Assembly: GCA_902779915.1 (NCBI GenBank)
Contig: CACZDM010000001.1
Location: 124,001-188,000 of the forward strand
Direction: 5' to 3'
Length of the DNA stretch: 64,000 bases
Source: Oscillospiraceae bacterium
GTDB lineage: Bacteria > Bacillota > Clostridia > Oscillospirales > Ruminococcaceae
The notes under the pieces were generated by a model, which saw only the letters and a program-made list of their open reading frames with translations, did not search any database and had not been told where the DNA came from. The stretch's first letter is position 1. Every line of letters starts with the position of its first letter. Below are positions 18,209 through 26,263 of this stretch, one piece after another. The position numbers and the translations under genes are program-made.

Positions 18209-18562
18209 TCAATTTTTTTGCTTGAAGTTCACATCACCATTGACAGCGCCTCCTTCAGTATTGACTATATTCACGGTATAGTCACCATTATAATTAACAT
18301 TAATTTGCGGCACTGGTGGTGGCTGTGGACCCGACTTTGTTCCTCCGCCCTTTCCGCCAGCAACAGCCATCAGCGCGTCGTCATCCAGGCTTCTATCTTC
18401 AGCAACATTCCCAAGCGCCATATGCGCCCAAGCTTGCTCTAACTCTCCTTGTGAATACACAACGCCCTCTTTGTCCGCAAATTTTTTAAATTGATCAATA
18501 TTTTTAAAATTCATATTTTCAATGTCTTTTTCATACTTTCTAAACAACGCCGCAAAAGTCAT
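18209..18562 (-). CDS. GG-leader peptide, MTFKEY-type leader, Gly/Asn-rich tail
   Basis: A 117-residue peptide, last gene of the minus-strand cluster. The leader (about 70 residues) has KYEKDIENMNFKNIDQFKKF, a helical stretch with ELEQAW, and ends in LDDDALMAVAGGK. The core has a Gly/Pro hinge (GGGTKSGPQPPP) and an alternating hydrophobic tail with NYNGDYTVNIVNTEGG and NGDVNF, suggesting beta-strand repeats. The ATG at 18562 lies seven bases after GGAGGTG. The leader is clearly homologous to that of the next upstream gene. Cysteine is absent. It lacks the DDHS motif of its neighbours but keeps a related TEGG...NGDVNF end. Confidence 0.75.
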   Translation of the reverse strand: MTFAALFRKYEKDIENMNFKNIDQFKKFADKEGVVYSQGELEQAWAHMALGNVAEDRSLDDDALMAVAGGKGGGTKSGPQPPPVPQINVNYNGDYTVNIVNTEGGAVNGDVNFKQKN

Positions 18563-18579
18563 AGTCAAACACCTCCATA

Positions 18580-18942
18580 TCAATTAAAAGTTATGTCGCC
18601 ATAAATAGACCCTCCACCAGTATTGACCGATTTCGTGGAGGTGGAATGGTCGCTGTGATCATCAGTGGTGGTGGTAGTGGTGGTTGTTGTAGTAGTAGTT
18701 TCAAATTTGGTGGTGGTTTTTTTAATACTCTTTCCCCCGGAAACATCGTCCAAAGCATCATCATCCAAGGCTCCATTTCCAGAAACATTTTGACTCTTAA
18801 TGTGGCTCCAAGCTTGTTCTAATTCTTCGTCGGAGTAGACAATTTTTTCTTTATCCGCAAATTTTTTCAGCTCATCAACATTTTCAAAATTTATATTTTC
18901 AATAGCCTCTTGGTTTTTTTCTAAATATTCTTTGAAAGTCAC
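18580..18942 (-). CDS. GG-leader peptide with polythreonine hinge and DDHSDHS motif
   Basis: A 120-residue peptide with the MTFKEY-type leader (VTFKEYLEKNQEAIENINF, ELEQAWSHIKSQN) ending in LDDDALDDVSGGK. The core opens with KKTTTKFET and a run of twelve Thr codons, then DDHSDHSTSTKSVNTGGG and the end IYGDITFN. GTG 18942 is chosen: the upstream in-frame ATG at 18957 lies inside the GGAGGGGG ribosome site, and V-T-F-K-E-Y then aligns with the MTFKEY starts of its paralogs. The ACN-repeat tract could vary in length. Confidence 0.75.
   Translation of the reverse strand: MTFKEYLEKNQEAIENINFENVDELKKFADKEKIVYSDEELEQAWSHIKSQNVSGNGALDDDALDDVSGGKSIKKTTTKFETTTTTTTTTTTTDDHSDHSTSTKSVNTGGGSIYGDITFN
18664..18704 (-). 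repeat. ACN trinucleotide tract encoding polythreonine
   Basis: About twelve consecutive Thr codons of mixed third base lie between the double-glycine motif and the DDHSDHS motif. Changes in copy number would lengthen or shorten the hinge without shifting frame. Confidence 0.7.
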
Positions 18943-19135
18943 ATAAACCCCCTCCATTCACGTATATGTTAACCAAAATAACACATGTTTCTCTCTTTAA
19001 CCTCAATTTAACCACTAAAAACTCATCAAACCTCTGAGTTTGTTTACCTCCCTCAGTTCTTATAGATTTTTTCAAAATAGAAGTATTGGTGTGATCATTT
19101 TTTTATAGTAGTTTGTTCGCTCGATTCTCCTGCGC

Positions 19136-19213
19136 CTAGGTCGGTGTTTTTATTTTCGTGTCAACGCCAATATCTCCAGCGCCCCCAGCAACAGCATCCA
19201 AAAAGAAACCCAA
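19136..19213 (-). pseudogene. Remnant GG-leader peptide of the VGDVNVD group
   Basis: A 25-codon frame starting at a TTG (19213) after an AAGAGGTG site reads FFLDAVAGGAGDIGVDTK and stops at TAG after KTPT. It matches the leader-core junction of its neighbours (LNAVAGGVGDVNVD) but lacks almost all of the leader and the DDHS tail. It lies directly downstream of the 19235-19576 gene. It is most likely a decayed copy; a functional mini-gene is possible but less likely. Confidence 0.55.
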
Positions 19214-19234
19214 GCAACACACCTCTTTTGATTA

Positions 19235-19576
19235 TTAAAAAGATATGCCCCCTCTAGCGACTATGTCACCTTTAGTCTCAACAAACTTCTCAATGACACT
19301 ATGATCACTGTGATCATCTATTTGTTCCAGAACCGTATTGGAGTTGATATCTTTTTTCGTTACTTTAGTTTCGATATCCACATCAACATTAACATCACCA
19401 ACGCCGCCAGCAACAGCATTCAAAGCATCACCATCCAAAACTGCTTCCCCCGAATCATTTTGGCTTTTAATCTGGCCCCTGGTGTGTTTTGATGCTTCTT
19501 CAGATTTGAAAACTTGCTCTGTATGCATATTGTGAATGTCCTTTTTGTCTTTTTGAACATATTCTTTAAATGTCAT
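19235..19576 (-). CDS. GG-leader peptide, VGDVNVD/DDHSDHS group
   Basis: A 113-residue peptide. The leader starts MTFKEYVQKDKKDIHNMH and ends in LDGDALNAVAGG. The core begins VGDVNVDVDIETKV, continues through NSNTVLEQIDDHSDHS and ends DIVARGGISF. There is no cysteine. ATG 19576 follows AGGGATGGTG. The DNA around the leader-core junction is nearly the same as in the 19704-19955 gene, so the two are recent duplicates or exchange sequence. The alternating V-x-V-D-x-D pattern suggests beta structure or metal binding by Asp/His; no function is established. Confidence 0.75.
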   Translation of the reverse strand: MTFKEYVQKDKKDIHNMHTEQVFKSEEASKHTRGQIKSQNDSGEAVLDGDALNAVAGGVGDVNVDVDIETKVTKKDINSNTVLEQIDDHSDHSVIEKFVETKGDIVARGGISF

Positions 19577-19703
19577 TTTAATCACCATCCCTTTAATTCA
19601 AAAGTTAAAAATCAAAATATAATCAAAATCAAATTGATCACGACAGCCAATTAACAAACCACCATATTTATCTCAAGCTCTTTTATTGCCAAAGTGTCAA
19701 ATA

Positions 19704-19955
19704 CTAAAAAGATAGCATGCCATCAGTGTTTAACCCACCGTCGGTTTTTAAATGTTTTCTTTCAACAGAGTGATTACTATGATCATCTTTAATAATAGTC
19801 GTATTGGTAACGAGTTCTGTGTTGTTTTTAACTGTTGTTTCAACGTCCGTATCAACATTAACATCGCCAACACCGCCAGCAACAGCATTCAAAGCATAAT
19901 CATCTAAAGCTGATTGGCTTTTTTCATTTTTTTCTAAATATTCTTCAAAAGTCAT
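19704..19955 (-). CDS. GG-leader peptide, shortened leader, DDHSNHS group
   Basis: An 83-residue peptide, first gene of the cluster behind the promoter at 20.2 kb. MTFEEYLEKNEKSQ runs directly into SALDDYALNAVAGG, so the helical middle of the leader seen in its paralogs is deleted. The core is VGDVNVDTDVETTV, an Asn/Thr-rich stretch, KDDHSNHSVERKH and the end GGLNTDGMLSF. GGAGGTGG lies five bases before ATG 19955. The intact ends of the leader suggest that both the N-terminal tip and the GG region are what the partner enzymes recognise (inference). Confidence 0.75.
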   Translation of the reverse strand: MTFEEYLEKNEKSQSALDDYALNAVAGGVGDVNVDTDVETTVKNNTELVTNTTIIKDDHSNHSVERKHLKTDGGLNTDGMLSF

Positions 19956-20195
19956 ATAAACCACCTCCATAAATTTTTAAAAAGCAATTAATTTTTTCAA
20001 CATATTCTTTCTAAGTATCAGACGCATTAGTAAATCATTTGCGCCCCGCCCGGTTTGCTTGGAATCAATCAAACAACCAGTCAATTTTCTACTAAATATT
20101 GTCGATTCTATGTACATATTTTTGCTTTTTAAACCACCCCCCTTTTTTTATTTTCACATATAGGAATTCCAAATCTGCAAATCCTATACACATTC

Positions 20196-20224
20196 AGTCT
20201 ACCACATTTTAACTGATATGTCAA
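20196..20224 (-). promoter_or_regulatory. Probable promoter of the 18.2-20 kb peptide cluster
   Basis: On the minus strand TTGACA (20224-20219), 17 bases, TAGACT (20201-20196). It lies 241 bases before the first peptide start, leaving a long untranslated leader with no other clear element. Confidence 0.55.
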
Positions 20225-20271
20225 TATGTGTTTTGAGAATTTATATGAATTACACAATTTATTAGAAAAGC

Positions 20272-20300
20272 TTGATAATTAATGCAAAATAGTGTATAAT
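20272..20300 (+). promoter_or_regulatory. Sigma-A promoter of mscS
   Basis: TTGATA (20272-20277), 17 bases, TATAAT (20295-20300), 32 bases before the start codon. Confidence 0.8.
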
Positions 20301-20332
20301 GAGGTGGGATTTAGGCTTTAAGGAGGAATTTT

Positions 20333-21094
20333 ATGAATATTATTGAAGATTTTTTGGGATCGGTCCCTGAAAGTTCATATAAATATGGTGAAAATATAAT
20401 ATTTTCAGCAGTGGCTATATTGTTCGGAGTCATATTGATAAAATTTATGGACAAAACTGTTAAAAAAACATTTGAAAAAATAGACAAGCAAAATTCATTG
20501 GCCATGCAAATGGTTTTAAAATTTGTCAGATATTTAATATACACACTAATATTGTTGATTATTTTGATAAAATTTGATGTTTCAACCGCTGCAATTTTGG
20601 CGTTTATGTCATCAGCGTTTTTGACCTTTGGAATAGCTCTGAAAGATGTTCTGTCTAATATAGCTAAAGGAATTCAAATATTATTCGCAAGACCTTATTC
20701 TGTTGGCGACACTATAGAAATAGACTCTGTTTTGGGAAAAGTTCACAAGATTCAATTAATGTATACTCACATTCAAACTTCAGACAACCGAATCATTTTA
20801 ATTCCCAATAATGTGGTGGTGGCCGGCAAAGTAACCAACTACTCAAAAGAGACCACGAGAAGGCTTGAAATGAGTTTTTGTTTGAAGGATGATTTCGATC
20901 TGATTGAGGTTAAGAAAATGATATACGAAACAATAATTTCAAGCGACATGACCCTAGAAGCCATCCCTCCAGACATTCGCTATGTTAGGGATGGCTTAAA
21001 CTCCAAAATAGTTGCAAAAGTTTGGGTTGAATCGAAAAACTATGACAAAGTCAAAGATAATCTAACCGAATCAATAAATCTCAAATTGCGATAA
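20333..21094 (+). CDS. Small-conductance mechanosensitive channel (MscS family)
   Basis: A 253-residue membrane protein: three hydrophobic segments (about residues 18-38, 60-80, 85-105), the pore-helix-like LAFMSSAFLTFGIALKDVL, then the beta domain entry FARPYSVGDTIEID and NRIILIPNNVVVAGKVTNYS, both typical of MscS. It releases small solutes on hypo-osmotic shock. AAGGAGG lies nine bases before the ATG. The gene is convergent with glgP, with only four bases between stops. Confidence 0.9.
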   Translation: MNIIEDFLGSVPESSYKYGENIIFSAVAILFGVILIKFMDKTVKKTFEKIDKQNSLAMQMVLKFVRYLIYTLILLIILIKFDVSTAAILAFMSSAFLTFGIALKDVLSNIAKGIQILFARPYSVGDTIEIDSVLGKVHKIQLMYTHIQTSDNRIILIPNNVVVAGKVTNYSKETTRRLEMSFCLKDDFDLIEVKKMIYETIISSDMTLEAIPPDIRYVRDGLNSKIVAKVWVESKNYDKVKDNLTESINLKLR

Positions 21095-21098
21095 AAAA

Positions 21099-23465
21099 TT
21101 ATATTTTTGTGATATGCCAAATATTTTCTGCATAATCTTTAATGGTTCGATCAGAACTGAATTTTCCAGCATTAGCTATGTTCATCCAACACTTTTTAGC
21201 AAAATCAATTTTATTTTTATATTCTTGGTTAACCTTCAATTTAGCGCGAATATAATCATTAAAATCAGCAAGCAAATAATACTGATCGGGTCTGTGCCAA
21301 CTGGCCCCCTTGAGGATGGAATCTTTTAATTCTTTAAACATATCAACGCTTTTTCCATGATCCAGCAATCCGCTGTCCAGGGCGTCTAGAACGCGCTTAA
21401 TGTTTTTATCAGTCTGATAAATTTCAACAGGGTCATATTTTAAAGAAATATCCTGTATTTGCTCAACAACATTTCCAAATATATAATTGTTTTCCAGGCC
21501 CGCCTCTTCAACAATTTCGATATTTGCTCCGTCAAAAGTTCCCAAAGTGACGGCTCCGTTTAGCATAAATTTCATGTTTCCAGTTCCCGAGGCTTCTGTT
21601 CCTGCTGTTGAAATTTGTTCTGAAACGTCTGCGGCAGCGATTATTTTTTCTGCATATGACACATTGTAATTTTGAACAAAAACAACTTTGATATATTTTC
21701 GAACTATCGGATCTTTTTCAATCAAATCAGCAACCGAATTGATAAGCTTAATAACACTTTTTGCGCGATAATATCCCGGGGCGGCCTTTGCTCCAAAGAT
21801 AAATGTTGTTGGTGCAAAATCCTGAAGTTCATGATTCTTAATTTTAAAATACAAATGTAATATAGCCAAAATATTCAAAAATTGACGTTTATATTCATGT
21901 AATCTCTTAATTTGAACGTCAAAAATTGTCCTGGGGTCAATCGAAATTCCTTCCTGTTTATTGATATATTCCGCCAGTTGACAACGCTTTTTAAATTTCA
22001 ATTTCATAAATTCTTCAATAACAGCCTGGTCGTCAACGAATCGCTCCAATTTTTTCAGCTCAGACAAATTTGTTATCCACACGTCGCTTTTTAAAAGTCG
22101 ACTGATCAAGTCCGCAAGCTCACGATTGCAAAGCAAAAGCCACCTGCGCTGGGTTATCCCATTGGTTTTGTTTTGAAATTTTTGGGGATATATTGAATAC
22201 CAGTCCTTAAAAAGGTCATTTTTTAATATATCAGTGTGTATTTTAGCAACGCCATTTGTGTATGAGCAAGAATAGACAGCCAGGTTTGCCATGTGAACAT
22301 AATCACCTTGTATGGGCGAAATTTCACTGCAAGTTTTTTTCGAAACCCCAAGAATTTTCATCTCTTTTTCAAATTTATCTTGTATTAGCAAAATATATTC
22401 AAAAACATTCGGAATAATCTTTTTAATAAAGCTTTTTGGCCATTTTTCCAAAGCTTCAGCCATTATCGTGTGGTTAGTGTATGAAAAGGTTTTTCTTGCG
22501 ATATTGAAAGCTTGGTCGAAAGAGCAATCTTCATGTTCACACAAAATTCGAATCAATTCAGCAATAGAAATGACGGGGTGTGTGTCGTTGAGTTGGATTG
22601 CGCTTTTGCTTGAAAATTGTGAAAAATCGCTTCCATATTTACGCTTGTATTTTTTTATTATGTCTTGAAGTGAAGCAGAACAGAAAAAATATTGCTGTTT
22701 GAGACGCAAAATTTTCCCTGAGTCCGTGTTGTCATTTGGATATAAAACGCTCGAAATGCCTTCCGCCAAGTCCCTTTCTTTAACCGCTTCTAAATACTTT
22801 GAGTCATTAAAAGCGCTAAAATCAAAACGATTAACTGGTTCTGCTTGCCAAAGCCTCAAAGTTCCAACATGATCCGTCCCATAGCCCACTATCGGCATAT
22901 CATATGCAACAGCAATAACGCTTTGATCGCCAAACTCTATCCTAACAGAGTCATCTTCACGGCGAACAGACCACGGATCGCCGTATTTTGTCCAGTCATC
23001 TGGATATTCAACTTGAAAACCGTCTTCAATTTTTTGCTTAAAAAGCCCATATTTATAGCGAATTCCATATCCATCAACAGGCAAATTTAAAGTTGCGGCG
23101 CTGTCAAGAAAGCAAGCCGCCAATCTTCCAAGCCCTCCATTTCCCAAAGCTGCGTCTTCGATTTCCTCAAGCTGTTGAATTTCAAAGCCTTCATCACTCA
23201 ACAATTTTTTGACATCATCATAAATTTTCAAACAAACAAGGTTATTAAAAATTGCACGTCCAACCAAAAATTCGGAAGAAAAATAAAAAACTCTGCGAGT
23301 GTTGTTGTGAGCCTCTATGCTTTTAATCCAGTCATCTGATAAATGTTCCATTATCGATCTGGAAAGAGCGTTATATATTTGAATTGACGTCGCGTTTTTT
23401 ATATCTTTATGAAAACACGCTTTCAGATATTTATGCATCTGTTTAACAATATTATGCGCAATCAA
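21099..23465 (-). CDS. glgP: Glycogen/maltodextrin phosphorylase
   Basis: A 788-residue GT35 phosphorylase releasing glucose-1-phosphate from alpha-1,4-glucans. Recognised by RRVFYFSSEFLVGRA, GNGGLGRLAACFLDS, FIFGAKAAPGYYRAK and the PLP-lysine block TEASGTGNMKFMLNGAVTLG. The length fits the family. A TTG at 23465 is the start, seven bases after GGAGGG. It lies 22 bases downstream of malQ and shares its transcript; together they break down glycogen or imported maltodextrins. Confidence 0.95.
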   Translation of the reverse strand: MIAHNIVKQMHKYLKACFHKDIKNATSIQIYNALSRSIMEHLSDDWIKSIEAHNNTRRVFYFSSEFLVGRAIFNNLVCLKIYDDVKKLLSDEGFEIQQLEEIEDAALGNGGLGRLAACFLDSAATLNLPVDGYGIRYKYGLFKQKIEDGFQVEYPDDWTKYGDPWSVRREDDSVRIEFGDQSVIAVAYDMPIVGYGTDHVGTLRLWQAEPVNRFDFSAFNDSKYLEAVKERDLAEGISSVLYPNDNTDSGKILRLKQQYFFCSASLQDIIKKYKRKYGSDFSQFSSKSAIQLNDTHPVISIAELIRILCEHEDCSFDQAFNIARKTFSYTNHTIMAEALEKWPKSFIKKIIPNVFEYILLIQDKFEKEMKILGVSKKTCSEISPIQGDYVHMANLAVYSCSYTNGVAKIHTDILKNDLFKDWYSIYPQKFQNKTNGITQRRWLLLCNRELADLISRLLKSDVWITNLSELKKLERFVDDQAVIEEFMKLKFKKRCQLAEYINKQEGISIDPRTIFDVQIKRLHEYKRQFLNILAILHLYFKIKNHELQDFAPTTFIFGAKAAPGYYRAKSVIKLINSVADLIEKDPIVRKYIKVVFVQNYNVSYAEKIIAAADVSEQISTAGTEASGTGNMKFMLNGAVTLGTFDGANIEIVEEAGLENNYIFGNVVEQIQDISLKYDPVEIYQTDKNIKRVLDALDSGLLDHGKSVDMFKELKDSILKGASWHRPDQYYLLADFNDYIRAKLKVNQEYKNKIDFAKKCWMNIANAGKFSSDRTIKDYAENIWHITKI

Positions 23466-23487
23466 TGAATATCCCTCCTTTTTTCAA

Positions 23488-24966
23488 CTATATTCGTCCA
23501 TATAATTTGGTCATATTGTGTATTTTTTTTGCAAGTTTGCTGGTTAAAGCGCCCTTTTTCATCCTCCATTTCCAATTGATTTTAACTGTTGAGGGGGTGT
23601 TCATCCGGGCTTCAGATCCAAGGCCTAAAAAATCCTGCATTTGAATTATCGACAGCTTAGAAACGCTAGCCATTGCGCCGCGAATCATTCCCCAATTTAT
23701 CCCTTCAAACTGGCCAATATTCAAATATTTTAGACACAACTCTTTAATTTCAGGCTCAACGGCTCTAAACCATCCAATCGCCGTGTCATTATCGTGAGTT
23801 CCGACGTAAACAACAGAATTTGCGTCGTAGTTGTGAGGCATATAGTCGATTTCTGCGCGCGTGTCGAATGCAAATTCTAAAACTTTCATCCCAGGAAAGC
23901 CCGTGTTTTTGAGTAAATCAACAACAGATTGTGCGAAGTGTCCCAAATCTTCAGCTATTATTTTAAGCTTGCCTAATTTTTTTTCAACTGTTTTGAAAAA
24001 ATCCAAACCAGGTCCTTGAACCCAAACTCCATTCGCAGCATCATTGTCTTTTGCGTCTATTGAATAGTAGCTGTCAAAGCCTCTAAAATGATCAATCCTA
24101 ATAATATCATACATGGTCTCATATATTTTAAAACGCTCGCACCACCACTCATAGTCATTTTTTTTCATTTTATCCCAATTGTATAGCGGATTTCCCCAAC
24201 ATTGCCCGGATTTTGAAAACTGATCCGGAGGACATCCAGCAACCCTCGAAGGCTTCATATCGCCATCCAAACAAAAATTTTCAGGCTCAGTCCAAACCCC
24301 CGCGCTGTTGCTGTCGACATATATTGGAAGGTCTCCTATCAGCCCAACGCCGTTTGAATTGGCATATTTTTTCAGCGCATACCATTGTTCAAAAAATATA
24401 CATTGAGTAAATAACCAAAAATTAATTTCATCTTCATGGCTTTTTTGAAATTCATCCAGCGCCCTTTCATCCCTAAATTTATATGGATCATCCCATTCCC
24501 ACCAGGGTTTTTTGTCATTCGCATGATATAGCGCCATAAACAATGAGTAGTTTTTTGCCCATTTATTTTTTAAGGAAAACTCAACAAGGCTTTTTTTGTT
24601 TTCCCGAATCCAATTTTTATATGCAATCTTTAAAACATTCAACCTGTTGGCATTTACTTTGTCAAAGTCAAGACTTGCCTCGTCTTTTCCCCAATCAATT
24701 GAGTCATAATCGGATTTTTGTAAATATCCAGAAGATTCCAACAAATCCAGGTCAATAAAACACGGGTTTCCGGCAAAAGTTGAACAGGACTTGTATGAAG
24801 AGCCAACCTCATCCGGCGGGCAAATCGGCAAAACCTGCCAGTATGACTGCCCCGCTTGTTTAAGAAAATCAACAAATCCATACGCCTCTTTTCCCATAGT
24901 CCCTATCCCATAGTCGGACGGAAGGGAAGAAATATGCATCAAAACGCCACTACTCCTGCTTTTCAT
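23488..24966 (-). CDS. malQ: 4-alpha-glucanotransferase (amylomaltase)
   Basis: A 492-residue GH77 enzyme. Signatures: SSGVLMHISSLPSDYGIG at the N-terminus, GDLPIYVDSNSAGVW, the nucleophile region RIDHFRGFDSYYSI, the acid region IAEDLG and YVGTHDNDT. It disproportionates maltodextrins, supplying chains that GlgP phosphorolyses. ATG 24966 is chosen because GGGAGA is 12 bases upstream; a GTG at 24978 abuts that site. Third gene of a dapF-dapL-malQ-glgP run. Confidence 0.94.
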   Translation of the reverse strand: MKSRSSGVLMHISSLPSDYGIGTMGKEAYGFVDFLKQAGQSYWQVLPICPPDEVGSSYKSCSTFAGNPCFIDLDLLESSGYLQKSDYDSIDWGKDEASLDFDKVNANRLNVLKIAYKNWIRENKKSLVEFSLKNKWAKNYSLFMALYHANDKKPWWEWDDPYKFRDERALDEFQKSHEDEINFWLFTQCIFFEQWYALKKYANSNGVGLIGDLPIYVDSNSAGVWTEPENFCLDGDMKPSRVAGCPPDQFSKSGQCWGNPLYNWDKMKKNDYEWWCERFKIYETMYDIIRIDHFRGFDSYYSIDAKDNDAANGVWVQGPGLDFFKTVEKKLGKLKIIAEDLGHFAQSVVDLLKNTGFPGMKVLEFAFDTRAEIDYMPHNYDANSVVYVGTHDNDTAIGWFRAVEPEIKELCLKYLNIGQFEGINWGMIRGAMASVSKLSIIQMQDFLGLGSEARMNTPSTVKINWKWRMKKGALTSKLAKKIHNMTKLYGRI

Positions 24967-25036
24967 TGTAATATACACTCTCCCATATCAAAAATAATTG
25001 AATCTATATATAATTTTTTAATCTATATATAATTTT

Positions 25037-26215
25037 TTAAATAAAACTTTTCAGCCTTTTCATGGCTTCCATGGTGTCCTGGTGGGTTCCAAAAGCCGTC
25101 AACCTGAAAAAGCCCTGTCCATTTCGGCCAAATCCCGAGCCAGGCGTTCCAACAATGTTCAAATCATTCAAAAGCAAATCAAAAAATTCCCAAGAATCCA
25201 TTGACCTAGGGCATTTTAGCCAAATATATGGCGAATTTTTGCCTCCAGTATACCAAATTTTCATCTCGTCCATCGAATCGCTGATCATTTCAGCGTTTTT
25301 CTTATAGTATAATAAATTTTTATCAACCTGTCTTTGGCCGGTCTCAGTGAAAACCGCGGCAGCTCCGCGCTGAACTATATATGAAACCCCATTAAAACTG
25401 GTTGTTTGATGTCTCATCCACATATCGTTGATTGAATTTCCATCGCGTTTTAATTCTTTCGGGATAATGGTGAATCCACATCTGGTTCCGGTGAAACCTG
25501 CTGTTTTGGAAAGAGAACAAATTTCTATGGCGCAGGTTCTGGAGCCTTGGATTTCAAAAATGCTCCTGGGCAAAGTTTTTTCATCTATAAACGCTTCATA
25601 GGCCGAATCAAACAAAATTATGGCGCCCTTTTGATTTGCATAGTCAACCCAAAGTTTCAGCTGCTCCCTATCATAGACCGCGCCGGTTGGATTGTTAGGC
25701 GAACAGATGTATATAATGTCGACGTCAAGATCATTTTTGGGAAGCGGCAAAAAGTTATTTTCCTCCGTTGCATCAGCAAAAATAACCTTGTTTCCAGCCA
25801 TAATATTTGTGTCTAGATACACAGGATACACCGGGTCTGGAATCAAAATTATCTGATTTCTGTCAAAAATATCAAGCATATTAGCACAATCACTCTTGGC
25901 GCCATCGCTTATGAAAACCTCATCAGGATCTACTTGAGCTCCATGATCATTATAGTACTTGGAAACGCAGTTTCTCAAAAAATCATAGCCTTGATATGGG
26001 CCATATCCTTTGAAGGTTTCGGCCTCAGACATATCCTCAACAGCTTTTTTGAGCTCATCCACAACAGCCCCACACAAAGGCCGGGTTATGTCGCCAATTC
26101 CCATATATATCAATTTTTTATCTGGATTTGAGCTTTTAAACTCATCAACTTTGGATGAAATTGTTGCAAACAGATAGTTATTTTTGAGACTAGCATAATT
26201 TTTATTAACACGCAT
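25037..26215 (-). CDS. dapL: LL-diaminopimelate aminotransferase
   Basis: A 392-residue class I/II PLP aminotransferase converting tetrahydrodipicolinate directly to LL-diaminopimelate. The start NKNYASLKNNYLFATI, ICSPNNPTGAVYDREQL, the lysine block SLSKTAGFTGTRCGF and MWMRHQTTSFNGVSYIVQRG are typical of DapL. ATG 26215 gives the usual family N-terminus; a TTG six bases earlier is possible. It is paired with dapF, so lysine and peptidoglycan precursor synthesis uses the aminotransferase variant rather than succinylase or acetylase steps. Confidence 0.94.
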   Translation of the reverse strand: MRVNKNYASLKNNYLFATISSKVDEFKSSNPDKKLIYMGIGDITRPLCGAVVDELKKAVEDMSEAETFKGYGPYQGYDFLRNCVSKYYNDHGAQVDPDEVFISDGAKSDCANMLDIFDRNQIILIPDPVYPVYLDTNIMAGNKVIFADATEENNFLPLPKNDLDVDIIYICSPNNPTGAVYDREQLKLWVDYANQKGAIILFDSAYEAFIDEKTLPRSIFEIQGSRTCAIEICSLSKTAGFTGTRCGFTIIPKELKRDGNSINDMWMRHQTTSFNGVSYIVQRGAAAVFTETGQRQVDKNLLYYKKNAEMISDSMDEMKIWYTGGKNSPYIWLKCPRSMDSWEFFDLLLNDLNIVGTPGSGFGRNGQGFFRLTAFGTHQDTMEAMKRLKSFI

Positions 26216-26263
26216 ATACAAAAATCAACCTTTCAAAATCAAATTCAGACTCGCAGAAGCCTG

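Noticed and set aside
19298-19320. Near-palindrome TGATCACTGTGATCA as an operator
   Set aside because: It is inside the coding sequence and follows directly from codons for DDHSDHS.
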